NCBI RefSeq assembly: GCF_003097615.1
Contig: NZ_QCZG01000010.1
Span: 1 to 64,000, forward strand
Reading direction: 5' to 3'
DNA: 64,000 nucleotides
From: Pueribacillus theae
Lineage (GTDB): Bacteria; Bacillota; Bacilli; Bacillales; UBA6769
Positions 28,045 through 36,028 of the stretch are shown here, piece after piece; the first letter of the stretch is position 1; every line of letters starts with the position of its first letter. The notes under the pieces are model-generated. The model saw only the letters and a program-made list of their open reading frames with translations. It ran no database searches and was not told where the DNA came from. Made by a program: the position numbers and the translations under genes.

Positions 28045-30213
28045 TTATTTTGTTAATGCTTTGCTATGTTTCCATTTCATCAGGGCATCTAATGCTTCGA
28101 CCTGTTCCCCATTCACCCAAATGGGGTTAATTTCAAGTTCCTCTAGGATATCGAAGTTACTCATTGCAATTTCAGTAATTCTATAAATGACTTCCGCAAT
28201 CTTATCAAGATTCGCACCCGCTTTTCCGCGTACTCCTTCTAAAATTTTTGCTCCTCGTAATTCGGTTAGCATTGTTTTAATTTCAGATTGGTTGACTGGA
28301 AGAACTCGAAGACTAGTATCTTTTAACACTTCAACAAATATTCCACCTAAACCAACCGCCAAGATTTGTCCCCATAAAGGATCCTTTATGATACCTACTA
28401 ATAATTCAACCCCATTAGAACGCATAGGACTTACAAGTACACCCTCTAGCTTACTGCCTGGAGCACGTTTATTTACATTATCGACAATGGAAGAATAGGC
28501 ACTTTTTACTTCATCCGTGGTTTCTAAATCAAGGATGACTCCACCTATGTCACTTTTATGGGCAATATCACTTGATTGTACTTTTAAAACTGCCGGAAAA
28601 CCAACTTTCTCCGCTGCGGCTGCAGCTTCATCCGCATCATTTGCAATGATTCCTGGAACGACTGGCACCCCTCTTTCTTGTAAAAACTTCCGTGCGTGAA
28701 ATTCTGACCATTCACCAAGAGGCTTATCATTTTCGTGACTTGAAACCTTTAATTCATATTTAACCGTTATTTTAAATTCTTCGGGGTCAATCTCTTTCAT
28801 TTGCTTATATTTTTCTGCCCACCAGACAGCCTTTCCAATCGCAGTCATACCATGTTCCATACCACCTAAGAAGTGAAGATTATATTTTTCAATGACTTGT
28901 TTTCCGTAAGGTGAAATATCGACGTTAACATTCATCATAGGAATAATAGGGATTTTTGAACTCTTCGAAAGATCAGATATATTTTTAAATTGTTGGTCTA
29001 TCAGCTCTAGGTTTGGTGGTTCCACTCTTGGGGGTTCAACCATAAATAGTATGACATCAAAACTTTCATCTTCTGATACAGCTTTCAGAGCGCGTCTAAG
29101 TAATGTTCGGTCAACGACAATATATCCTGTCACATCTAGTGGATTATGAATCGTTGAAAAAGACGGAACAATCTTTTTAAGTTTTTCTACCGTGTGGGGC
29201 TGGAATTCAGGGAGTTCAATTTGTTCATCCATCGCTCGATCTGCAAGAATATCACAAGCTCCACCAGAAGGCGTAACAATACCTAATCGCCGGCCTTTCG
29301 GAGCTGGAAAATACCCTAGTAAACCAGCAGTGATCATTAAATCTTCCAAAGAGTGCACACGTATGACCCCAAGTTGGCGAAATAACGCATCGTTAACAGC
29401 GTCATCTCCAACTAACGCACCTGTGTGGGCCATGGCAGACCGGGCACTTACTTCACTGCGGCCAATTTTAAATACAACAATTGGTTTTCCGCGCTTTAAT
29501 GCTTTTTTGGCTACACGAACAAATTCCTTAGGTTCCCTAATGGATTCCAAAAACATTGCAATCACACGTGTTGCATGATCCTCAATTAAGTAATCAACAA
29601 TATCTGTAGCGGATATCATCGCTTCATTCCCCATGGAGGTAATAAAGCTTAAATCAATCCCCCTTACCCTTGCAGTGCTTAGGACAGAGCTTGCCAATGC
29701 ACCGCTTTGCAACACAATCCCAACAGGGCCCGTCTTTATGGGCGTTTGAATCGGCAAACCGTAGGGAACGGTTGAATCGGTTGCATTAATGTAACCATTC
29801 CCATTAGGCCCTAATAGTAATTGGTCATGTTGGCGTGCAAATTCTACCATTTCTTCTTCGAGTGCGGCACCTTCCTTGCCCGTTTCACTAAAACCCGCCG
29901 TTAAAATCACGAGATTTAAAATGTTTTTTTCGGCGCAATCTCTCATGACATCAAGCACTTTATTCGTCGGAACCATAATAAAAGCTAAATCAATCGGATT
30001 TTTAATATCCAATAGGGATTTGTATGCTTTTTGCCCATGTACAATTTCATGATTTGGATTAATTAAATACACAGGGCCTTGAAAGTTTGTATTTTTAAGA
30101 TTTTCAAAAGTGAATAAAGACCAATTCGATTTATCTGTCGCCCCAACAAGAGCGACACTTTTCGGAGAAAAAAATTTCCGCAGCCTTTCGGGTTCAACCC
30201 TTGTATGGCTCAA
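28045..30213 (-). CDS. Acyl-CoA synthetase (NDP-forming), acetate-CoA ligase type
   Basis: 722 residues in the single-chain order of ADP-forming acyl-CoA synthetases: CoA-binding domain with FFSPKSVALVGATD, two succinyl-CoA-ligase-like domains with the phospho-histidine loop RSAMAHTGALVGDD (about 260), and a C-terminal ATP-grasp domain starting near 500 (KVGFPAVLKVQSSDIAHKSD). It interconverts an acyl-CoA and the free acid with ATP or ADP. TTG start at 30213 preceded by AGGGGTGA. It could make ATP from the released short acyl-CoA or activate a second substrate. Confidence 0.9.
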   Translation of the reverse strand: MSHTRVEPERLRKFFSPKSVALVGATDKSNWSLFTFENLKNTNFQGPVYLINPNHEIVHGQKAYKSLLDIKNPIDLAFIMVPTNKVLDVMRDCAEKNILNLVILTAGFSETGKEGAALEEEMVEFARQHDQLLLGPNGNGYINATDSTVPYGLPIQTPIKTGPVGIVLQSGALASSVLSTARVRGIDLSFITSMGNEAMISATDIVDYLIEDHATRVIAMFLESIREPKEFVRVAKKALKRGKPIVVFKIGRSEVSARSAMAHTGALVGDDAVNDALFRQLGVIRVHSLEDLMITAGLLGYFPAPKGRRLGIVTPSGGACDILADRAMDEQIELPEFQPHTVEKLKKIVPSFSTIHNPLDVTGYIVVDRTLLRRALKAVSEDESFDVILFMVEPPRVEPPNLELIDQQFKNISDLSKSSKIPIIPMMNVNVDISPYGKQVIEKYNLHFLGGMEHGMTAIGKAVWWAEKYKQMKEIDPEEFKITVKYELKVSSHENDKPLGEWSEFHARKFLQERGVPVVPGIIANDADEAAAAAEKVGFPAVLKVQSSDIAHKSDIGGVILDLETTDEVKSAYSSIVDNVNKRAPGSKLEGVLVSPMRSNGVELLVGIIKDPLWGQILAVGLGGIFVEVLKDTSLRVLPVNQSEIKTMLTELRGAKILEGVRGKAGANLDKIAEVIYRITEIAMSNFDILEELEINPIWVNGEQVEALDALMKWKHSKALTK

Positions 30214-30236
30214 TGGCAGTCACCCCTTTACTAGTG

Positions 30237-30632
30237 CTATTCCAATTCAAAATAAGGGAGAACAAGATCGTCCTTTAGCTGATGGAATGTCACTTTTACT
30301 CGCTTATTGATTGCAATTTGTTCACGTTCGCCAACAATTCGCGTTAACATTCTTACCCCCTCATCAAGATCAACTAAAGCTGCCACAAATGGGACATCGT
30401 CTTTAAAAGGGCCAAACGCTTGATGGATCGTCGTATAGCTGTAAATTGCCCCCCTCCCGTTGGACTGCTTCCACGAAATGTTATCCGAAAAACAATGGGG
30501 ACAAATCGAACGGGGATAAAAAATATGCTTAGCGCAATCATCACACTGTTGAATCATTAATTCATTTTTCTTTAATCCATCCCAAAACGGCCGTGACTCC
30601 TCATCGATCGTGTCTTGAATCTTTTGAACCAC
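30237..30632 (-). CDS. DUF35 OB-fold/zinc-ribbon acyl-CoA-associated protein
   Basis: 131 residues. A rubredoxin-like zinc ribbon with four cysteines (CDDCAKHIFYPRSICPHC, about 30-47) is followed by an OB-fold from about 55 (GAIYSYTTIHQAFGPFKDD). DUF35 proteins are obligate partners of thiolase-like enzymes and act as acyl-CoA channels or stabilisers. Here the gene starts four bases after the thiolase-like gene ends, a typical pairing. GTG start after GGGAGGG. Confidence 0.88.
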   Translation of the reverse strand: MVQKIQDTIDEESRPFWDGLKKNELMIQQCDDCAKHIFYPRSICPHCFSDNISWKQSNGRGAIYSYTTIHQAFGPFKDDVPFVAALVDLDEGVRMLTRIVGEREQIAINKRVKVTFHQLKDDLVLPYFELE

Positions 30633-30635
30633 CGC

Positions 30636-31796
30636 TTAATCCCTCCCCAAAATGACAGTTGATGTCGACGATAAGACGCCACCCGTACCATGTACTAAAG
30701 CAATCTCCGCATCTTTCACCTGGCGTTCGCCGCATTCATTCCGAAGTTGCCTGACCCCCTCAATGAGCAGGAAAATACCGTACATGCCAGGGTGGCAATA
30801 AGATAGGCCGCCGCCATTTGTATTCATCGGAAACGCTCCTCCCGGAGCCGTGCGTTGTCCACTTACAAATGCCCCGCCTTCTCCGGGTTTACAAAATCCT
30901 AAAGATTCGAGTGTTAAAAGGACAGTAATCGTAAATGAATCATATATTTCAGCGACATCAATTTCATCGTGAGTCACGCCTGCCATCTCAAAAGCCGCCG
31001 CCCCCGACTCCCGTGCGCTCGTAACGGTAAGATCCGGCATGTTACTAATCGTATGATGAGATTGGGACTCACCATGCCCTAAAATCCATACAGGCGATTT
31101 TTTCAGGTTGGAAGCCACTTCTTTTGAAGCTACAATAACGGCGCCGCCGCCATCTGTGACTAAACAGCAATCCAATAGATGGAGCGGTTCGGCAATAAGG
31201 CGGGAATTCAGTACATCAGAAATTTCAATCGGTTCTCTTTTGTACGCTTTTTCATTTAATGATGCCCATTTTCTAGTAGCTACAGCGATTTCGGCAAGCT
31301 GCTCCGAAGTTGTTCCGTATTCATACATATGCCTCTGTGCTGCAAGAGCATATGATCCAACTGTCCCAGGCAGCCCAAATGGCCGTTCATATTGCCCTGT
31401 TAAAGGATTTGAATACGACACATTGATTGGATTCGTCCGATTTGTACTTCCATACGTGATTAAAGCAACATTAAATAATCCTGCTTTGATACCTGCTGCA
31501 GCATGGCCGACATGCGCTTCAAATGAGGATCCTCCAATATTCGTCGAATCGGTATATTTCGGGTTAATGCCTAGATATTCAGCTAACATGAGAGTAGGTG
31601 CCCACGCCCAGTTTCCTGCTGTAAATAAGGCATCAACATCATCCTTTGTCAGACCAGCATCATCTAGTGCAGCTTTTGCCGCTTGTGCTTGAAGCTGCAA
31701 AACATTTTTGCCAGATGCCTTCCCCAAACCCGATTCGGCAACACCGACGATGGCGGCGACTCTTTCAGAATTCAAATCCCAATCAGTCCTTCCCAT
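30636..31796 (-). CDS. Thiolase-like protein lacking the nucleophilic cysteine (candidate retro-aldolase)
   Basis: 386 residues of the SCP2-thiolase-like fold (IVGVAESGLG..., ALITYGST, GGGLSYCHPGMYG). Where thiolases have the acyl-accepting cysteine, this protein has Gly-Gly-Ser-Ser at about 88-91 (TNIGGSSFEAHVGHAA). The second, C-terminal cysteine motif is VHGTGGVLSS. The histidine of the GHP-type motif is kept as CHPG. Together with the adjacent DUF35 gene this fits the thiolase-like aldolases that cleave beta-hydroxyacyl-CoA, not a true thiolase; inference. Start uncertain: the ATG lacks a clear ribosome binding site, and a TTG seven codons later has GGAAGG upstream. Confidence 0.82.
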   Translation of the reverse strand: MGRTDWDLNSERVAAIVGVAESGLGKASGKNVLQLQAQAAKAALDDAGLTKDDVDALFTAGNWAWAPTLMLAEYLGINPKYTDSTNIGGSSFEAHVGHAAAGIKAGLFNVALITYGSTNRTNPINVSYSNPLTGQYERPFGLPGTVGSYALAAQRHMYEYGTTSEQLAEIAVATRKWASLNEKAYKREPIEISDVLNSRLIAEPLHLLDCCLVTDGGGAVIVASKEVASNLKKSPVWILGHGESQSHHTISNMPDLTVTSARESGAAAFEMAGVTHDEIDVAEIYDSFTITVLLTLESLGFCKPGEGGAFVSGQRTAPGGAFPMNTNGGGLSYCHPGMYGIFLLIEGVRQLRNECGERQVKDAEIALVHGTGGVLSSTSTVILGRD

Positions 31797-31900
31797 AAGT
31801 AATAAAGAAAAGTTGGCAGGGCAGATTTTACAACATATAAAAACAGCCCCGTATTTTTATAATTTAGTATATTTTGAATATTATCTTGCCTTTATATATA

Positions 31901-33076
31901 TTAAGCTAGCAGCTCCCCTACTTTCACATGCCCTTTTAATAAATTTCGAGCAATTGTGCGACGTTGAATTTCATCGGTTCCTTCGAAAATTCGCAATAGC
32001 CGTAATTCACGATACCAACGTTCAATCGGCAACTCTTTCGTATAACCCATACCACCATGAATTTGCAAGACGCGATCAACAACCTTATTTGCCATAATTG
32101 CCCCATTTAATTTTGCCATCGAAGCCTGGTGACGAGCATCAATGCCATTCTCCGCCATCCATGCAGCACGGAAAACAATCCACTTTGTTGCCTCGATTTC
32201 GACTGCTGAATCTGCAATCATCCACTGGATCGCTTGCCGTTCAGCAATTGGTTTTCCGAAGGTTTCCCTTGTTTTTGAGTAGTCGATTGCCATTTCTAAT
32301 AATCTTTCAGCTGTACCAACGGCGCGTGCCGGAATCATAATTCGTCCATTCCCAATCCATTTCATCCCTAGATGAAAGCCTTTCCCTAATTCTCCTAATA
32401 TATTTTCTTCAGGAACCCTAACATTATCGAATATAAGGCTTGCCGGTCCCCACTCTCCCATCGTGTGAATATATTCTGACTTCCAGCCCATCTCACGATC
32501 AACAAGAAAACAAGTGATGCCTCCATTCGATCCCTTTTCCTTATCTGTTACAGCAAAAACCATCGCAAAGTCTGCTTCGTTTCCGTTTGTAATAAAAACC
32601 TTTTCCCCATTTAAAACCCATTCATTCCCATCTTTTACAGCAGTCATTTTTATATTTCTTGCATCGGACCCTGCACCGGGTTCAGTAATTGCAAAACACG
32701 AACGGCGCTCACCGTTAATGACTGGGATTAAGTATTTCTTTTTCTGATCTTCATTGCATTCGTAAAGAATGTTGTCGGCGGAACCGCCAAAGCTGAAAGG
32801 GACGAATGTTCTTCCCATTTCCATTGCGATTAAGACGGTCATAATAGGTCCTAGCTCTGCTCCACCATATTCCTCTGGTGTATTAATTCCCCAAAAACCC
32901 AACTCTTTTGATTTTGCTCGAAGGGAATCAAGTTGTTCTTTCGATACGCCAACCCTTCCTTCTCTCTCGTTTTTTAAAACTTGCTGTTCAAGAGGGAGTA
33001 ACTCTTTGTTAACGAAATCACGTACGGTACGCTGAATCATTTTTTGTTCATCTGTTAATGTAAAATCCATTATCAT
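31901..33076 (-). CDS. Acyl-CoA dehydrogenase
   Basis: 391 residues of the flavin acyl-CoA dehydrogenase family. Signature CFAITEPGAGSDARNI (about 130), FAD-contacting IHGGMGYTKELPIERWYRE, and a catalytic-glutamate candidate in LLRIFEGTDEIQRRTIARNLL. It introduces the alpha-beta double bond and passes electrons to an electron-transfer flavoprotein such as EtfAB encoded at 51.4-53.2 kb. The start is in the ATGA overlap with the upstream gene, which fits translational coupling. A gap of about 100 bp separates it from the thiolase-like gene. Confidence 0.95.
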   Translation of the reverse strand: MIMDFTLTDEQKMIQRTVRDFVNKELLPLEQQVLKNEREGRVGVSKEQLDSLRAKSKELGFWGINTPEEYGGAELGPIMTVLIAMEMGRTFVPFSFGGSADNILYECNEDQKKKYLIPVINGERRSCFAITEPGAGSDARNIKMTAVKDGNEWVLNGEKVFITNGNEADFAMVFAVTDKEKGSNGGITCFLVDREMGWKSEYIHTMGEWGPASLIFDNVRVPEENILGELGKGFHLGMKWIGNGRIMIPARAVGTAERLLEMAIDYSKTRETFGKPIAERQAIQWMIADSAVEIEATKWIVFRAAWMAENGIDARHQASMAKLNGAIMANKVVDRVLQIHGGMGYTKELPIERWYRELRLLRIFEGTDEIQRRTIARNLLKGHVKVGELLA

Positions 33077-33753
33077 TCATCTCCTCTAATTTCATTTATT
33101 TGGTGGTGACTGTACGCATGTTCATTAAGCATGCTATCGATGACAGGAATATGGCCAATATAAGGATTACCATGGCTGGGATAAATCGTTTTAAAAGGCA
33201 AGTCACGCACCTTCTTTAAAGACTCTCTGAATTTTAATAAAGATGAAAGTTTTTTTTCTTTATCCTCTAACGAGGAAATGATTGCATGGGGAGAAACCTT
33301 TTGTAAAAGAAAATCTCCAACAAAAGCATCTCCTAATGTTTGATCCCACAAACAAATATCGGATTGGCCGAGGCCAGGGACATCAATGACTTTAAAATGT
33401 CTGCCACCCGCAATAATGCAATCTCCATCTCTTAAGTACTTGACATTTTTCCAATCACATTCTGCGCGTTCATGAACAAAAACCGGGACATTTACCTCTT
33501 TTTGGAGTAAGCTAAGACCGCCAGCATGGCTATCATGCATATGGGTAATAATGACTTGTTTTACATCCTGCAAAGCGCATCCCATTGAGATTAAGCCGCT
33601 TTTTAATTGTTGAAACGATTGATATGTGGGGAGTCCCGTGCCGATTAAAGTCATCGGTTCACCGGTCATCACGTAAACGTTCACACTCCTATTTAAATGA
33701 TTCGTTGCAATTTTTATTTGCAGTATATTAGAAACGACAACTCCCCCTTTCAA
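33073..33753 (-). CDS. Degenerate metallo-beta-lactamase-fold protein
   Basis: 226 residues with the MBL fold but an altered metal site. HxHxDH has become H71-M-H73-D74-S75-H76, so the aspartate is displaced by one position. The LIDTG aspartate is glycine (LIGTG), and the later metal histidine is missing in PGLGQSDICL. FVGDF and PSHGN remain. No normal start fits: AAAGGGGGAG lies just downstream of the only in-frame TTG, and later in-frame codons are not ATG, GTG or TTG. It may be decaying, or translated from an unusual start. It is the first gene after the sigma-54 promoter. Confidence 0.7.
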   Translation of the reverse strand: MKGGVVVSNILQIKIATNHLNRSVNVYVMTGEPMTLIGTGLPTYQSFQQLKSGLISMGCALQDVKQVIITHMHDSHAGGLSLLQKEVNVPVFVHERAECDWKNVKYLRDGDCIIAGGRHFKVIDVPGLGQSDICLWDQTLGDAFVGDFLLQKVSPHAIISSLEDKEKKLSSLLKFRESLKKVRDLPFKTIYPSHGNPYIGHIPVIDSMLNEHAYSHHQINEIRGDE

Positions 33754-33870
33754 TGAAAAACTACGTTTTCACTTATTAAGGAAATGCTCTAAATACTTTT
33801 TCATAATAGGCGAATCTCGAACTTGTCAAACCCATAAATAACCCCCTTAACATGATTTGATTATTTTATA

Positions 33871-33886
33871 TGCAAAAGCCATGCCA
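33871..33886 (-). promoter_or_regulatory. Sigma-54 (-24/-12) promoter of the acyl-CoA operon
   Basis: TGGCATGGCTTTTGCA on the minus strand matches the TGGCAC-N5-TTGCA consensus with one change and exact GG-N10-GC spacing. It lies about 120 bases upstream of the MBL-like gene and 217 bases downstream of a sigma-54 activator gene. Transcription would begin near 33860 and read the whole cluster towards 18 kb. Confidence 0.88.
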
Positions 33887-34030
33887 TTCTTTTTAATATT
33901 CCGTATATTCTGATGCCATTTTTTTAAATAGGCTTTTTAATCGTGTTTTTTTATAGAGATTTATTTTAAGAAATTCTAGGTGGAGAAAAAAACAAAGTGG
34001 GAACTCTAAAATTTTAAGTTGTTTTTGACT

Positions 34031-34066
34031 TATTAAGTTTTTTTTAACTTATAAATTTAACTTAAT
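34031..34066 (-). promoter_or_regulatory. Candidate upstream activator site (dyad and half-sites)
   Basis: TAAGTT (34034-34039) and AACTTA (34046-34051) form a dyad, and another AACTTA half-site is at 34059-34064, about 150-180 bases upstream of the -24/-12 promoter. Distance and symmetry fit an enhancer for the adjacent activator; the region is very AT-rich, so chance is possible. Between 33887 and 34030 I see nothing else. Confidence 0.35.
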
Positions 34067-34102
34067 TGGTTTACCTGCATCATTAGTTTACATGAGATAA
34101 TT

Positions 34103-35794
34103 TCAAGAGGAGTGATGTTGTACAAGTAAATTGTATTTTTTTAGTTTCCTGACAATTGTCGTTTGGCTTGTCTTTAATTCTCTTGCAATTTTATATGTAC
34201 TGCCAAACTTCTCCAATGCATTTGCTAAAAGATAACGCTCCACTTCCTCCACCGCTTCTTTCAATGGCTTTATCCCCATATCATTGACTTTTACAGCTTG
34301 ATCTACCAAATCCAAAGAATCTACTCTTATATTTTGATACTCTTCTGGAAGATCGCTAAATTTTATCATGTTGTCTGGTATAGTAAGAATTAATCTTTCC
34401 ACTAGATTAGATAATTCCCTAATGTTGCCCGGCCATTCATAGTTGTAAAAAAATTCTTTCAAGTCTTTATCAAATACTTTGTTGAAATGATACTTTTCAT
34501 TGTTCTTTTCGATCAATGATTGGACGAGAGGAAGTATTTCTTCTTTCCGTTCCCTCAAAGGAGGGATATGGATAGGGACGACATTTAATCGATAGTACAG
34601 ATCTTCTCTAAACTCCCCTTTCCCTACCAATTCTTTTAAATTACGATTCGTTGCAGCGATTAACCGTACATCAATTTCTTTTGGTTTTGTGGAACCGATT
34701 CGTTGAATTTGTTTTTCCTGTAAAACACGAAGCAATTTAACCTGTAATACAAGGGGTAATTCCCCTACCTCATCCAAAAATAATACACCTTTATGGGCCA
34801 ATTCAAACATGCCAGGCTTTCCGGACTGCTTCGCACCTGTAAAAGCACCGGCTTCATAACCGAACAATTCAGATTCCAAAAGGTGATAGGGGATGGCTCC
34901 GCAATTGATTTTAATAAGTTTGCCTTTTTCATTTCGATCGCTCGTTCGATAAATATGATTGGCCAAAACATCCTTTCCTACCCCTGTTTCTCCTAAAATT
35001 AAAACGGTAGCATCGACGTTTGCAATTCGATCAGCCGTTTCGAATATTTCTTTCATTTTTTTACTTTTTACAATGACATCCGATTTTTTTATGTTATCTA
35101 GTTCTCTTTTATAACGATTTTTTAATTTTAATGCGTTATTTAACTCATTATAAATTTGATTTAGTTCTGTAAGATTCCTTACGAATGTAACGACTTTATA
35201 GATTTCCCCTTCATCATTAATGACCGGTATGGCCGTTTTAAGGTTTAAAGAATCAATTTCAGCAACAGAACTGACCATCTCCCCTTTTTGAAGTACTTTT
35301 AAAGTCATTGACTCTTTAAACTTCCCTTTTCTCACAAAATCTTTTACGTTTTTTCCAATAAAACTTTCTTTCGGATATCCGGTTAGCTTTTCAATATTTG
35401 AGCTCACCCTTAATGTATTCCCATCTCGATCTGTAATATAAATGACGTCGAGTGAATTTTCGATAATTGTTTCATACAGTTTTTTTAAATCTTGCAATTC
35501 ATGCATCTTTTGTTGAAAAAACTCGATAAACTGACCCTTCATAACGAAATAAACAATAAACGCTTTCTCTTCTTTTTTGAAAAACTCCGGCAGCAGTAAA
35601 TATGGCTTATTTCTTAATTTGGCAACAACTAGATTACCGTCATACATTTCCCATTCACTGAACAGTGTTTTTATATCTCCTTGGACAGGTCTATTTTTAG
35701 CTAATCGGCAAAAGGATTGGTTATAACTTTCAATTACACCGGTATGATCCGTAACAATAACGGGAAATGGAAGAATTTCTAAAAAATCGAACAT
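34103..35794 (-). CDS. Sigma-54-dependent transcriptional activator (PAS-AAA+-HTH)
   Basis: 563 residues from the ATG giving MFDFLEILPF. A first PAS-like segment (about 1-90), a second PAS domain (about 105-220, TIIENSLDVIYITDRDGN), then the AAA+ domain with Walker A LGETGVGKD (about 265), the GAFTGAKQSG sigma-54 contact loop, Walker B LFLDEVGEL and RLNVVPIHIPPLRER. A Fis-type helix-turn-helix ends the protein. It has no receiver domain, so it probably senses a small ligand through PAS and activates the -24/-12 promoter 217 bp downstream. The start has AGGGAG upstream; a family 2 repeat ends just before it. Confidence 0.95.
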   Translation of the reverse strand: MFDFLEILPFPVIVTDHTGVIESYNQSFCRLAKNRPVQGDIKTLFSEWEMYDGNLVVAKLRNKPYLLLPEFFKKEEKAFIVYFVMKGQFIEFFQQKMHELQDLKKLYETIIENSLDVIYITDRDGNTLRVSSNIEKLTGYPKESFIGKNVKDFVRKGKFKESMTLKVLQKGEMVSSVAEIDSLNLKTAIPVINDEGEIYKVVTFVRNLTELNQIYNELNNALKLKNRYKRELDNIKKSDVIVKSKKMKEIFETADRIANVDATVLILGETGVGKDVLANHIYRTSDRNEKGKLIKINCGAIPYHLLESELFGYEAGAFTGAKQSGKPGMFELAHKGVLFLDEVGELPLVLQVKLLRVLQEKQIQRIGSTKPKEIDVRLIAATNRNLKELVGKGEFREDLYYRLNVVPIHIPPLRERKEEILPLVQSLIEKNNEKYHFNKVFDKDLKEFFYNYEWPGNIRELSNLVERLILTIPDNMIKFSDLPEEYQNIRVDSLDLVDQAVKVNDMGIKPLKEAVEEVERYLLANALEKFGSTYKIARELKTSQTTIVRKLKKYNLLVQHHSS

Positions 35795-35824
35795 TTTTTT
35801 CACTTCTCCCTTCAATTATAAAAA

Positions 35825-35948
35825 GAACAAAAGAACTGAAGAACGCTCAACATTGTTTTTACTCGCATTCGCTCGGAAGGTCTCGGAGTGTCTAAAATAT
35901 ATCCTTGCCAAACTCAAACCAACTGTGTTTAAAATTCTTTTGTTTAAC
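35825..35948 (-). mobile_element. Dispersed repeat family 2, copy 3
   Basis: GAACAAAAGAACTG on the left and CTGTGTTTAAAATTCTTTTG on the right are the family ends. The inner part (GGAAGGTCTCGGAGTGTCT, CCTTGCCAAACTC) matches copies 1 and 4. It abuts the ribosome binding site of the sigma-54 activator gene, so the promoter of that gene must lie within or beyond the repeat. Confidence 0.75.
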
Positions 35949-36028
35949 TTATATAATTAGCGCGATTATAAAAATACTTATCCACCAATTGCTGTCTTAC
36001 GGACGATTGAGCCATAATAAAAAAGTTC

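Noticed and set aside
30636-31796. Calling the thiolase-like gene a true acetyl-CoA acetyltransferase
   Set aside because: Both catalytic cysteine positions are replaced, so the usual name would mislead.
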